A stretch of 64,000 bases of DNA from Tribonema minus. Taxonomy: Eukaryota; Sar; Xanthophyceae; Tribonematales; Tribonemataceae. Shown here in pieces: positions 30,901-42,000 of the stretch. Each line of letters opens with the position of its first letter. Positions within the stretch are counted from its first letter, which is position 1. A model generated the notes under the pieces. The model made no database searches. It was not told the origin of the DNA and saw only the letters and a list, made by a program, of their open reading frames with translations. The stretch is from the NCBI GenBank assembly GCA_017506865.1, contig JAFCMP010000301.1:558001-622000 (forward strand). Reading direction: 5' to 3'. Made by a program: the position numbers and the translations under genes.

Positions 30901-33900
30901 AAACAGCTTCAGCAAGCAGCGCACCAGAAACAGATCCACAACTCCAACGATAATAATGCTATTCAGCTCCTTCGATTTGTCTGACGAATGTCAGCAGCTT
31001 GCGCTTCTTTTGGTGCTTCCAGCAGCATCAATCAGCTGCTGCTCTACGCCTGCGAACCTTGACCAAACCCTAACCCTACAAACGAACTTTGACCACACCC
31101 TCATCCTAGAAGTGGCAGAGCGCCCATGTCACGCCTGATCCTAACCCTAAGTGGCAGCGCAGCAGCACCCCCACGTCATAAATGATATAGAAACGCACAC
31201 TGATAGAGCAGCTGCAGCCCAGGCAAATCTACAGAGTAGCAGTTTCCGAACTTGGCCAGAACCTGCCTATCCAGCACATCACGTAAACCCTGGCTGCACA
31301 CACAGCCAGCAACATGACGATGCAAAGTACAACTCAGGAGCGACAATGAAGCCCAATCAATAGATTTCAAATTCAACTACTTGCATGTAGTCTATATCTA
31401 TTGCAGGTCGTAGAAGAAGCTCCATTCATGCATTTCGAATTCAACTTCTTGCATTTGGTATAGAAGTATGTTGTTGCAGGTCATACAGCAAGGTTGGTTG
31501 AACTGTACCTGGCAGCCATCTCCTTTTGGAGGGAGCGCTTGGCATCCTCCAGCGATCGCCGCAGGGTGTCCCGCTCCTCTGTCAGGTTCGCCGTGTATGT
31601 GACCAGGTCGTTGTACTGTCACAGCAGTCACAGAGTGTTACAGAATCAGGTTCATTGAACTGTTACAGCAGGGTGTCGTGCTCCTGCATTTATTCTTCAG
31701 CAGCATGGGCAATGTTCAGCAAGCAGTGATAGAGTCTATACGAGCCAAGCGACCCCCCTAAACCTACCCTGCCTTTTGCATCATGCATCCCAGCTACATA
31801 ACACCGCCCGTGAACCTGATTGTCGCCCGGCCGGGGTCCACAGTTGCTTGTCAGCGTCATCAAGTAGGCACACATCACGCACTTGAGAGTGGCCACGACT
31901 GGCTGAGGTCAGACACATTCGTTGCATAGGTTCAGTGATGCACATTGGGAGTGGCCACCCCTGGTTGAGGCCCAGACACATGCGTAGGTTCAGTGTATGT
32001 GTATCTTGTGTACAGCGATGTGGGCCTCCAGCAGCGCTAAAGTACAAAAAAAAAGGGGGAGCAGTGTGGCCCATGACTTGCGTATTCTGCGAAGGGATCA
32101 TGTCGCTGTAGTGAGCACCGACATTAGTCCTGAGCACTGAACACTGCCATTTGTCATTTTGCCCCAATTGTCATGGAACCAAATCAAAAGGTCAAGCACT
32201 AAGCGTGTCATCAGCGCAAGCGCTTCCGCAGCAGCAGTTTCACCGGTCTGCGTTTGCAAAAGCCTTACCTACTGGTTTGCTAGAGCTCGCACTGATATCA
32301 AAAGCCTGCATGGAATAGAAAACTGCACAAGGCCGCACAGTCTTGTGTGCCGATCTCAAACGCACCATGTCCTGAAGTTTGTTTTGCGTGATGTCCTGAT
32401 CATTGTTGTGTGCACTGAGCCAGAAGCGATCTGATTCAGCTTTGTATTTAATTATTGTGTTGAGAACTGAGTTTCCTCCCGAGCACTGACATTTGTGCAG
32501 AGCGCTGACCCTTGTGATGAGCACCAAACTCATCATCACACTTCACTGACTACTGCCATGAGTTCACTGTAATGAGAACAAACGCACGGTTTACTGATGC
32601 TGAGCTCATTGAACTGAGCAAGTTACAGTGTACTGACCTTGAACCCATTGTACTTGCGAGCAAGTGCACGATGGGCTGACCCTGATGTCATTGCACTGCG
32701 AGCAACTGCACAGTGTACTGACCCTGAGTGCACTTTACTGAGTAGGTGCACGGTGTCCTGACCATGGTATTTACTGTACTGACCCTGAGTTCATTGTACT
32801 GCGAGCAGTTGCACAGTGTACTGACCTTGGTTCTGAGGGCATTACCAGCACGATAGTACTGACCCTGAGTTCATTGTACTGGCGATGAGTTCACTGTACT
32901 GCAAGCAAGAGTACAGCGTACTGACCTTGGTTCGGAGCGCATCCACCACCTAAGCACAAATGTACTTTCCCTGAGTCCATTATACTGCACTGAGTTCACT
33001 CTACTGTGAGGCAAGAGTACAGTACTGCAAGCAAGAGTACAGCGTACTGACCTTGGTTATCAGCGCACCCACCTCCTTAGCACGATGTACCGTCCCTGAC
33101 TTTATTGTACTGGCAATGAGTTCACTGTACTGTGAGCAAGAGTACGGTGTACTGACCTTGGTCCGAAGCGCGTCCACCTCCTCAGCAATGCTCCCGCCCG
33201 CACCCAGCCCCCTGCCGCTCCCGGCCTGGCCCGGCACTCCAGGCTTGTGCTGCACACAAACGGGCGATGCACAGGCACATGAATGGCTGCAGCGACTGGC
33301 CCTGCGCAGTTTGACAGCACTTTTCTGCAGCGGGTTTGTGCTGGGCAAGGTGGTCGGAAGGGCTCAAGCTGCACGCTCACATTCTTACACGCAGCTATTG
33401 AGCTCTTGAAGGCAGCTCAGTGCTATTTATGACCACTAGCATCGTGCTCTTTCCCTCGTGACGTGCGCAAGTTCCACAAATTGCTGCTGGGTGTGCACAC
33501 AAGCTCAGTAGCAGCTCTGCCATGAAAATGCCGCAGTTGCAAAGTTGGCGAACAGACGTCCTGTGCCACACGTACCTACAAAAGTTGAGGTTCAACAGAA
33601 ACTGGAGTTCACCAGAAGTTGACGTTCAACATAAGTTGAGGTTCAGCAGAAGGTTAGAGGTCCGAAAAAAATTGAGGGTCAACTTCAACTCACACTTGCG
33701 TCCGAGGCTCGTGACGAGCTCAACGCGTCCTGATTGGGCAGCGAGGCAGCTGATGCTTGGTGGCGGAACTGCACTGCTATGCGCTTGTTCTTCACCGATG
33801 CCCTGGTGACAGCAGCAAAGCAGAAATAGCACATACATTTCAATACAATGACAATGTGAGAGACATGTGACCGGGGCATGCACGTCTGTTGCTAATGACC

Positions 33901-36900
33901 ACTGTCTAACTGCGTGCCAATGCTCGATGATGGTGCACCCAGTACGTGGTGCACTTTGAAAAGCAGTAGCGCTAGGCAACATTTTCGTGCTACTCGTGCA
34001 ATGACGAAGACAGCATTTTATTGAGGAGTTGCAGTCATCAGGAAGGGTCGCGAGCATATTTCACACTCTTCAACAAAACAGAGTAGACGAAAGTGACAGC
34101 TCTGTGCAAGGCCAGGGCTTCAGAGGTAATGTATATGGGCTGCAGTCCATGCCTAGTTTACTAATCTTACAGTAGCTACAGTGCATGCTTTGAAGTACAC
34201 TCAAGTACACTTAGTCTCTACTTGGTGTATGGTGTGACCTTGAGAACTCGCTGACAGAAAAAATAATGAAAATGTCGATTGCATCGCGTGCACTGTAGAG
34301 ACCCATGCGAGCGGCACGCGGCACAAATTTGCAGCTGAATACTCAACGACAGGAGATCATGACTGCTTCACAATGACAGGAACAAATATTTTTGCTTTGA
34401 CGGCATGTTATGTACAGCATGTACGGCCCACTGCCAATTGCTGCGCAGGTTGTTGCCAAGTGAGCGTGCCATGATGAATAATCATTGATGCAGCATAGCC
34501 ACAGTTCGGTTCTGTTCGACATTGCCAAGTTCAACACTGGAAGTTGAGCTTTGAGGAACTCCAACACGAAACACACAGGAGACAGCTGATGTGATGAAGA
34601 CAGTACTACAGCAGCAACAAGTACTCATCTGCTGCATTGGCCAATCAACAGCCCCTTTGCACCCCTCTCGTTGACTGACTTGTTGACATCCTTTCAATGA
34701 CTTGCTAGGTTTGGCAGCCCGCTTTTGCACCTTCTGACAGACTTGCTGACTCACTTGCCAGCACGCTTGCATCATTTCAATGACTCGCTGACTCACTCAC
34801 TGACTCACTTGTTCACATTGGCCCACAACCGCGTAACCTCCTCTGTGTGCCTGGCCCCCTCCAGAGCTGTAACTGCCGCAAACGCTTCCGGCTCCACAGG
34901 CGCAACTTGCACCAGGAACTGCAACAGTGGGGCAAGCGCAGGGGCGATGATCATACAGGCGGAGTGCATTGACACAACCTTTTGTTTACAAGCATACGAC
35001 GGCAGTTCAACCGGCTGGCCCAGCTGGAAATATCCTTTACACAGCAGAATGCAATGATGAAATCTGCCCTCCCGCTTTCTTCTATGTGTTGCAATGTACA
35101 CCCAATTCTCACTCAAGCGCAAACCTCAACCCTATCCCCCGCTCTCCTCGTCTGACCACACCCCATATCACTTCCGTCCGCCATCGTACCGGCCAGTTGC
35201 AGCGGTTACGGCAGTTACCTTGTCCTTGCACGGTCCCAATGTCCCCTCCTCGGCGACATCCAGCAGCTTGGAAGCTTCCCGCTCCACCTGCGGTGCGTCA
35301 CAAGGTGAAGTTCAAGGATCAATGTCGTGAATTGATCGGCTACTCCTGTGCAAGTTGCATTGAGGCAGTTGATGCTGCCGTGCTGCACAAGCAATGCCGG
35401 CAGTTGCTGTAGGGAGTAGCTACAACAGCGCCCACCGGATCCACGGGCGCATCTGATGCATGTTTGATGTGTTTTGCAGAGGTAGCGCGTACACCTGTGG
35501 CACGCGTACGGGTACGAGTTTTTGACGCGCGTTTTAACTCGTACCCGTGGTCACGGAATAACTCGTACGCGTAACCTGTCGTGTGAGGCAACAAGTAAAA
35601 TCTGCACTGGTCCACAGCTGATGACGCGCGGTACGAGTGAAAACCTCGTACACACTGCGTGCTTGCTTCAGTTGCACAAAACACGCAACTGAAGTACAGA
35701 GAATGTACACACCACAACCTACCGATGTGCGTACCGTCTTCCGAATTTAAGGACTAATGCGGAATGGCAGTAAAAGGGGGTGACCGCCAATTTGAGATGG
35801 CCAGTTAAAAGAGTGACCTATATTTGTGGAATAGGCTCAAAACGCATTGCCAGGCATCATCAGATAGCACCGGAGCTTTCTGCGCGACCGCGCCTTCAAC
35901 TTCCTTCAACTTAAAACAATTTTGCAGAGAAATGTGCGCTCGCCAGCGTCCGAAGGTAAGGTGCCAAGGCGGCTGCCAAAGCAGCTGTCTTTACTGACAA
36001 GCAACGCGAATTCAGCTTCTTCTGCACCTGTCTAGCTGCTGCAGCAAACGTGTAGCGTAGTCAAGTCAAGTAGTTCGATGAGGCCGCATCATGCGGGCCG
36101 GTGGTGACGGGGGCGATCGTCGTAAATGATGCTGACGAGGCCCCTCCGCTACGTCATCAACGCACAGCATTAAAAACGATACTAGAGAGCCTGCCGCGAT
36201 CCTGCCCCTCGCAAAGATCACTATGCCAACACTGGCTCAACAGTCACCAGCAGGAGGTTTAACTTGGCCATACAGGAGGCATGTGTGCTGAAAGTGCTTG
36301 CTGCTTGCGCAACACACCTTGTACATTTACACAGTCTCGTGCAGTGAAATGTCTGGTACCGGCTTTGTCAAAGCTGAGGCGATATGCGGCGGAGTGCATG
36401 ACCTCAACCCCCCCCCTGACCAACAATTTGGATGGCCAGTTAAAAGGGTGACCTATGATTTGGGTGGCGTAGTTGAAACTGACGCGATTGTCGGACAGTG
36501 TCCTTAAATTCGGACAAGACGGTACGTACGATGGGAGCTATGCCCAGTGCGGCGAACCCCAAGCACACCAGTCATGTGGGTGAGCTCGCCATGTAGATGG
36601 TAATGAATTCCATATTAGTTTAGTGCAATTCAATTTGAAGTATAGACAACAAACCACAACATACATGCACAACGCACGAGACAATGGGAGCTATGCCCAG
36701 TGAGTTGAACCCATATCACACCAGTCGTGTCAGCGAGCTCACCATGTAAATAGTGATGGACCAAAACACCTCAGTCGTGTCAGTGAGCTCTCCATGGTTG
36801 CGGTAATGGACCAAAACACACCAGTCGTGTTTGCAAGCTCACCATGTAAATAGTAATGGACCAAAACACACCAGTCGTGTTAGTGAGCTCACCATGTATA

Positions 36901-38238
36901 TGGTAATGGGCCAAAACACACCAGTTGTGTCAGTGAGCTCACCATGTATCTAGTAATGGACCAAAACACACAAGCAGTTGTGTAAGCGAGCTCACCATGT
37001 TTGTGGTAATGGACCAAAACACACAAGTCATGGCAGTGAGCTCACCATGTAGATGGTGATGGACCGGCTCCCTCCCGCTTCCAGCAGTCCCTGATTTGGC
37101 TGCACCAGATACCTGGATGGCTCCGTGGTTTTCACCTGAAACAGGCACAAATGTGCAGAGAGGCACGGATGTTGAGCCCTTTGAGGATGTGAAAGCACCT
37201 CGGGAAAACTTCTGCGCGGCGGAAGACTTGTGTGTGTGCGAGCGAGCAAGCTGTGGCGCAATAAAAACAAAAATGCACAGCCGGAGGAGCCACTCGGTGT
37301 TATCTGCCATAGTCAGCGAAAAGTGAGTGAGTCAACGAGTCATCGCGCAAGTATGCAACGCACGTATGCATGTACGTACAGCATCCCAGCGGTGACGTTC
37401 TTGCATGTTGTACCTGCGTTTGGTGTGCTCTTCGATAATGTATTTGTAAACTATGGCTGTGGTGCTCCATTGTTTATGCTGGATCTCAAAGGTTTCACCA
37501 ACACCCCATGCACGATTCTGTGCTCATATTCACATCGCTGACGCCAGACACATGCGCGACAATGAGCAGTGGGGATGTGATTACATGAAATGCATGAGAT
37601 GGAAACGCGGCAAACTCAGAGTATAAGGCCCACAATTGCATGCAGGCTTTCGGTTTTGAATGATGGGGCACCATGCTTGAGCAATAAGCATTCGAAATAC
37701 AGCAGCAGGCCAGGCCAATCGTTGCTCACTGACACCTAATAAAAAACAGGATGATGCAATCACTTGAGTCGTGAGTGTCGGAGGTTTCAAGTGTCGAATG
37801 GTGAACATTGGCAGTGATGACAAGCACTCAAAGCAAGTCCAACCCCGCCGATTTTGCTGCCTGTCAAACATTGCTTGAGCATGCAGTGATTTTGCATCGA
37901 GTATAGTATTACGGAAATAGACTACATAGGTGACGGTTCACGAATTACAGCCTTCAGGTAGACGACGAAAACGTCCAGACTTGCGTGCAATGATCCTCCT
38001 GCATCACCTTGAATAAAAAATATGATGCTTTGCGGCATTGCTGACTGCAATATGGGCAGGCAGGGTATCAGCAACCCACGGAATCGAAGAGTCGGCTCGT
38101 TCTTACCTTGAAGGTGGCGTGCCCACCCGCAGCCGTGGCGCTCACAGTGATCTCGCATGAAGGCTTGCCCTGCCTCGCGAGAGAGAAGAACACCACCTCC
38201 GGGCTTATGCTCACTTCAGGCATGGCTGCTCCTGACAT
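27927..38238 (-). CDS. VAP/VAP27-like ER membrane protein (MSP domain), ten exons
   Basis: Exons (minus): 38,238-38,107; 37,135-37,046; 35,287-35,219; 34,918-34,809; 33,802-33,694; 33,249-33,157; 31,615-31,509; 30,312-30,207; 28,831-28,707; 28,062-27,927. All phases agree and give 358 aa. Residues about 6-147 are an MSP domain (SISPEVVFFSL, FKVKTTEPSRYLVQPNQG, CKDKFLVQ); 190-247 are a predicted coiled coil (EEVDALRTK...LTEERDTLRRSLEDAKRSL); 278-294 are a short membrane anchor (MRVVLLLVLLCAAYGWF). VAPs tether the ER to other membranes by binding FFAT motifs. Unusually, a 64-residue tail follows the anchor and ends in SDEL, an ER-retrieval type signal. The VRPN motif of other VAPs reads VQPN here. 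An in-frame ATG at 38,295 would add 19 residues. Its introns host two TIR elements and several exon-edge repeats. Confidence 0.93.
28335..28575 (-). repeat. Two partial duplicates of VAP exon 9
   Basis: Segments encoding FYSWFISTTRAAPKDAAQ (about 28,365-28,425) and a frame-shifted relative (about 28,505-28,565) copy the 3' half of exon 9 (YGWFTSTTRAAPKDAAQ). The first is open and could be an alternative cassette, but its junctions are not clean. Confidence 0.65.
28990..29110 (-). repeat. Duplicate of VAP exon-9 5' half
   Basis: A copy of the acceptor and membrane-anchor start (Q-S-G-I-S-M-R-V-L-L-L-L-V-L-L-C) lies about 200 bp upstream of the real exon 9. Confidence 0.65.
29361..30245 (-). 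repeat. Minisatellite of VAP exon-8 3' edge and donor
   Basis: Copies at about 29,361-29,410, 29,464-29,515 and 29,563-29,615 plus the authentic edge at 30,201-30,245. Unit about 100 bp. Each carries the codons for L-A-Q-L-K-A-A-x-P-P-A-R-R followed by the donor. The last interval is interrupted by the hAT-type element at 29,662-30,192. Confidence 0.85.
29662..30192. mobile_element. hAT-type non-autonomous element (MITE) with 8-bp target duplication
   Basis: Flanked by ATTAATTG on both sides (29,654-29,661 and 30,193-30,200). The ends are TAGGGTTATGAGCCGG and, on the other strand, TAGAGTTACGAGCCGG, matching the hAT terminal consensus (C/T)A(A/G)NG. Subterminal regions are rich in ACCGTCT/AGACGGT and AGCCGG motifs in both orientations, as in transposase-binding arrays. 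No transposase is encoded in the 531 bp. It is inserted in VAP intron 8 just after position +6 of the exon-8 donor. Confidence 0.93.
30404..30460 (-). repeat. Duplicate of VAP exon-8 5' part with acceptor
   Basis: Encodes T-A-L-A-S-K-A-L-K-E-N-L-H-P-L-S-S-A-A, parallel to exon 8 (M-A-L-E-S-K-A-L-K-E-N-L-Q-P-L-S-S-D-A). It is preceded by an ag acceptor in the same phase and followed by GCAG|gtttgg. It could be a skipped or mutually exclusive mini-exon. Confidence 0.65.
32640..33160 (-). repeat. Repeat array carrying VAP exon-6 3' edge and donor
   Basis: The authentic edge (D-A-L-R-T-K|gtcagtac, ending 33,157) is copied at about 33,050-33,080 (G-A-L-I-T-K), 32,917-32,955 (D-A-L-R-T-K) and 32,820-32,850 (N-A-L-R-T-K). 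Shorter subrepeats around actgaccctgagttcattgt fill the spaces. Several copies keep a gtcagt donor. Confidence 0.8.
34730..34815. repeat. TGACTCACT simple repeat next to VAP exon-4 donor
   Basis: Imperfect units of gactcact/gactcgct run up to the exon-4 donor, so gtgagt-like words recur in tandem directly downstream of the splice site (minus strand). Confidence 0.7.
35508..35548. repeat. Perfect 13-bp inverted repeat
   Basis: ACGGGTACGAGTT and AACTCGTACCCGT enclose 15 nt. Further GTACGAGT/ACTCGTAC words lie at about 35,559, 35,631 and 35,646. It sits in VAP intron 2, about 190 bp from the TIR element at 35,731. Confidence 0.75.
35731..36525. mobile_element. Putative non-autonomous TIR element in VAP intron 2
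   Basis: Left end GTACCGTCTTCCGAATTTAA continues to GGAC; the right end read on the other strand is GTACCGTCTTGTCCGAATTT continuing to AAGGAC. The TIRs are about 24-26 bp with a 2-nt indel. Subterminal regions share a direct word ggccagttaaaagRgtgacctat. No coding capacity and no unambiguous target duplication. Size 795 bp. Confidence 0.75.
36730..37046 (-). repeat. 50-bp minisatellite of VAP exon-2 3' edge and donor
   Basis: The word agctcaccatg recurs at 36,736, 36,786 (variant), 36,836, 36,886, 36,936, 36,989 and 37,039, so the period is 50 bp. On the minus strand each unit holds a copy of the last 19 or so bases of exon 2 (S-I-T-I-Y-M codons) and the gtgagc donor. The unit at 37,039 is the authentic splice site. 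More diverged units continue to about 36,536. Confidence 0.9.
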
Positions 38239-39016
38239 CGTGCGCAGCTCTCCTCGAAGTTGCCTCCCAAACGACGAAGAGGGTCGTTGTTGCAACCACT
38301 GAGCAGCCCCGCCTACCGCGCCTCCGAGACCTTCTTAGGCTTTAGCAGAGCAGTATTTAGTTGTGGCTGAGGCTGTGCTGCTGTGAGCTACTACTTAAAA
38401 GAAAAAACGTCGATCGATCTTCAACTCTTCACCGATACCCTACCTACCCCGGAGGCGGGACCCTGATTGCCAAAAACATTGCATTTGCGGGAGTCTCAGC
38501 TGTTGTGGCGTAGCAGCATCTGCAGTCGGTGAGCGCAGGCGGTGGGCTGCACTTCACAAGCCGGCACCTCGCACGCGCGCTGGTGTCCGAGGTGAGAGCC
38601 AGCTCGTGAAGCTAGGCCTGTGCTTTGTCAAGCATTGACCTTCAGCAAACCAAACAGCAACAAATGAGAGCTGTACTTGTCGTGACGCAGAGCTCCGCAG
38701 ATATCCTTCAAGTATTCCACCGCCTTTATCGGCGCCGTCGCGCTTTGGGTTGCGTGGATCCTCCGGATTGCTGCACACGTAGTATACTGTGAATTTGAGC
38801 CAACTGTGATACAATGGAGCGCTCTCCGCTTGTTGATTGCCTAGCTTATCTGTAAGTCAGATCGCGCGGTTCTTCTCAATATCTTCACTTTCCCTGAAGC
38901 TGCCTCGTGCTCGTGCTCGTTGTTGTTGTTGCGCCAGCGCTGCGCCCGGGGAACAGCTCCAGCAACACCTCCTGCTGTGAGCTGAGGCACAGTGAGTGGA
39001 TCACCTCTGCAGCGAA
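38239..39016. promoter_or_regulatory. Divergent intergenic region between VAP and the calmodulin-like gene
   Basis: 778 bp between two oppositely directed start codons. Both promoters must lie here unless 5' UTRs are spliced from farther away. Open frames on both strands (38,554-38,814 minus; 38,530-38,592 plus before a gtgaga) are not supported as exons of a recognisable gene. Confidence 0.45.
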
Positions 39017-42000
39017 ATGTCGGCCTTTGCGGATGGGAACATGCGGGAGGCCACTGAGGAGGAGCTGGAGGATTACAGGGAGGCATTCAACAACTTCGAC
39101 AAGGTGGGTGGGCGATTCAAAACGCAGTGATGCAACTGCGTTGTTCCCAGCATATGATAGTCAGCGATGAAGGAAGCAGTTACACTGAAATCATGATTTT
39201 TAATGTGCGCGCTCGTGCATTCCTAGTGGTCGGCAGCTCATCTTTCTCCTTGTCAGGCCAAAGTGGGTGTTGTCTGCGTCGCGCTGCACTGTGCTTTGGT
39301 CTCTTGCTGCAGGTAAGCAGGTGAGTGTGGTGCCTTCTTGCCGCAGGCCTGTTGTGCCGTTGTTGGCAGTGGCATCGTTATTGCGGCGCTGCCCTTGAAG
39401 GAGAGTTGGTGGCCATTACAAGACACGTTGCCCATTAGTCCTGTTACTCAGACGATCTTGAACCCCACTTTGTGGCGTGAAGAAGTGGTCGTAGGTCTGT
39501 AGAGCGCTATCAGAACTGATTCTTGAATGATGATTCAGCACCGCAAAACATTTGACAGTGAGTAAGCCGATCGAGGTGCCTTCACATTTCTGTCAGTGAG
39601 TATGTTGTCCGAGTTGCTTCCACTTCAAGTGTGGCATAACGACCACCTCCGCAGTAACCAGCGATTGCGCGGATCGGGTTGCTTGCACTTCAAAGTGCGA
39701 TATTGCATAAAAATCACCTCCCGCAGCAACAAAACGGCGTACAGCTGCCGCCGATGTGCGACAAGACTTTCAGCAAGCGGTGTATCAATCACCTGGGTTC
39801 TCTCGTGCTGTGAGCAAGATTCAGTACACGTGCATCATTGAGTACACGTACACATACGTCAGATCCTCACTGAGCGAGCTGTCGTTGGCGTGGGAGCGGT
39901 TGGAGCGCATTATGCCGTACACACGCGGAGCGCGGATGCTTGGCTGTGTTGCGTGTTGCAACGCCAGTATACCAGCCTTCAGGGCGCAGTGCAGACCAGG
40001 CTGCTGCATAGGAGTCAAGCCTAGGAATGAGACACCCGGCCTCCCTTGGGTTTTTGCATACACGCAAGTTCATAAACACACGTACATATCCTTGGCGGTA
40101 TTACATACCTCAGCTAGTTGGCGGACCCTGTCTGCTTTACTGAAAGACAAGTCGAATCCATTTCTTCCTACCGCTGAGGGCTACTTAAACACGGGTTACG
40201 GCCAGGTGAAGTTATGCTGGTCTGCTATCGCTGTGGTCGTTTTGCAGGACCAAAGTGAGTAGTAGTACCTACCGCTGATGGCTACTTCAACGACTACTTC
40301 AACATGCTGGTCTGCATTACAATGGTCACTGCAGGACCAAAGCGGGTAGGAGTACCTTCGTGAGGCTACTTCAACAACAACATGCTGGTCCACTGCATGA
40401 CGTGATCATTGTTGCAGGACCAAAGCGGGGAGATAGACGAGTATGAGCTTGGGACGGTGATGCGGTCGCTGGGCTACAACCCCACGGATGAGCAGCTGCA
40501 CGACATGATGCTCAAGGTCGACATTGACGGCAACGGTGAGTCAACTTCATCTTGAATACCAACTTCACTTGCCAAACACCGTGTTGAAGTAGTTGTTGAG
40601 CAGCTGCACGACATGATGCTCAGACCCAATCTTAACCGAGCAAAAAGTTGAGCTCTCCTGGGCGACTTTGGCTGAGTCATCGCCAGATGTTGGCCCGGTG
40701 GTGCACTTTTGCGCTTTTGCGCTCAAATTGGTCCCCCGTGTGGAGCTTGGGGAAAGCCTCGAAAGGGTGCTCCCCCCGGGGACCTGGAGCAAGGCAGGTT
40801 GAGCGCTGCGCGCACCAAATCTAGCGGTGTAGCAGGCACAACATTAATGCCGTGTCAATGTTGGCATTGACATTGCATTAGGTACAGGAATTGCTGTAGA
40901 AACGGATGACGCAGCTTCTCTGAGTACGTCTGACGAGAGCGATATCAGCAGCGTATTATATTACTGTTGACGGGCTTCCTGGCATGAAGAAGTGGTCACT
41001 GGTGCTGGTGACTGCATCATCTGACCTCAGTCTGTGGTCCTTGCTGTGTCCACGGATAAAGCGCATGGGCGAATTCGCAGGCATGGCATCAAATGTGCTG
41101 CTGCGCAGAGAAGGGTTCATCAGCCCAGTGATGTCAGCCTTCTTAGGGGCTGGGGCTAAGTAGGCAAGTTGTCACCTGCATGCCGTCATGCTATAACTGC
41201 GGCGGTTGCGTCGATGAGTGGTGTGCTTCAGCACCTCTAATGCCTGTGTTTTGCAGCTTATGGGTCCACGCTGCATTGACAAGTGTTGAAGTATGACGTC
41301 CATTTTAGGTTGCAGCCCCGTGCGTGATGTGTTGGATCACGCCATTGGTGTTCAGACATCAGTACCGTCCCTGATCTGGGGTGGCGTGTGCTGCCCTGCT
41401 TGCGCGTTCACCTGGCACTCATGCTGCAATCTTATCCTTCCTTCAACAATCTGACGCCTTCTTCAACACATACTGCTGCCCTGCTTCTCTTATGGCTGCA
41501 CATGCCATTGCACATGTGGCGGGCGCTGCTGCAGGCTCAATCAGCTTTGATGGTGAGATACATATACAGGCGCATGTAGGTTTGTGTGCTCTGAGGTGCC
41601 ATGACTCTGTGCTGAGCTTTGAGCAGTCTCCCAAATAAATCCTGGTGATAGTCTGCAGAAGCGGTTTCGCCAGTTTTGCCGTGTACCAAGACATGGGGTA
41701 TGCATGTACCTACATATGCTTCAAGCTGCATGACTAAGGCCGCAGAGTGAATCAGAAGCAGCCAGCAAGGCCTGTTTGAGGCGATGACCATTTAGGGCTA
41801 GGGTTTGGTATATGCTGAGCATGGCGCAGCCCTCTTGGAGGGGTCTTGATATTTATTCTGACTGTTGTTTGCGTCCACCGGTTGCGCTGCGCCTGCAAAT
41901 AATGTGACCCGATGCGTATGTACTGTCAAATCTCTGACGGTGCGCTCTGCTTGCCACATGTGATTCATGGCTGCATGGTCTGGAGCCGGCGGTCACTGCC

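Noticed and set aside
36536-37046. CRISPR-like array
   Set aside because: Regular 50-bp units, but the whole unit is repeated with no unique spacers, and the setting is a eukaryotic intron.
38554-38814. Minus-strand exon upstream of VAP
   Set aside because: One frame reads A-V-E-Y-L-K-D-I-C-G-A-L-R-H-D-K, but it cannot be joined to VAP or to any recognised protein.
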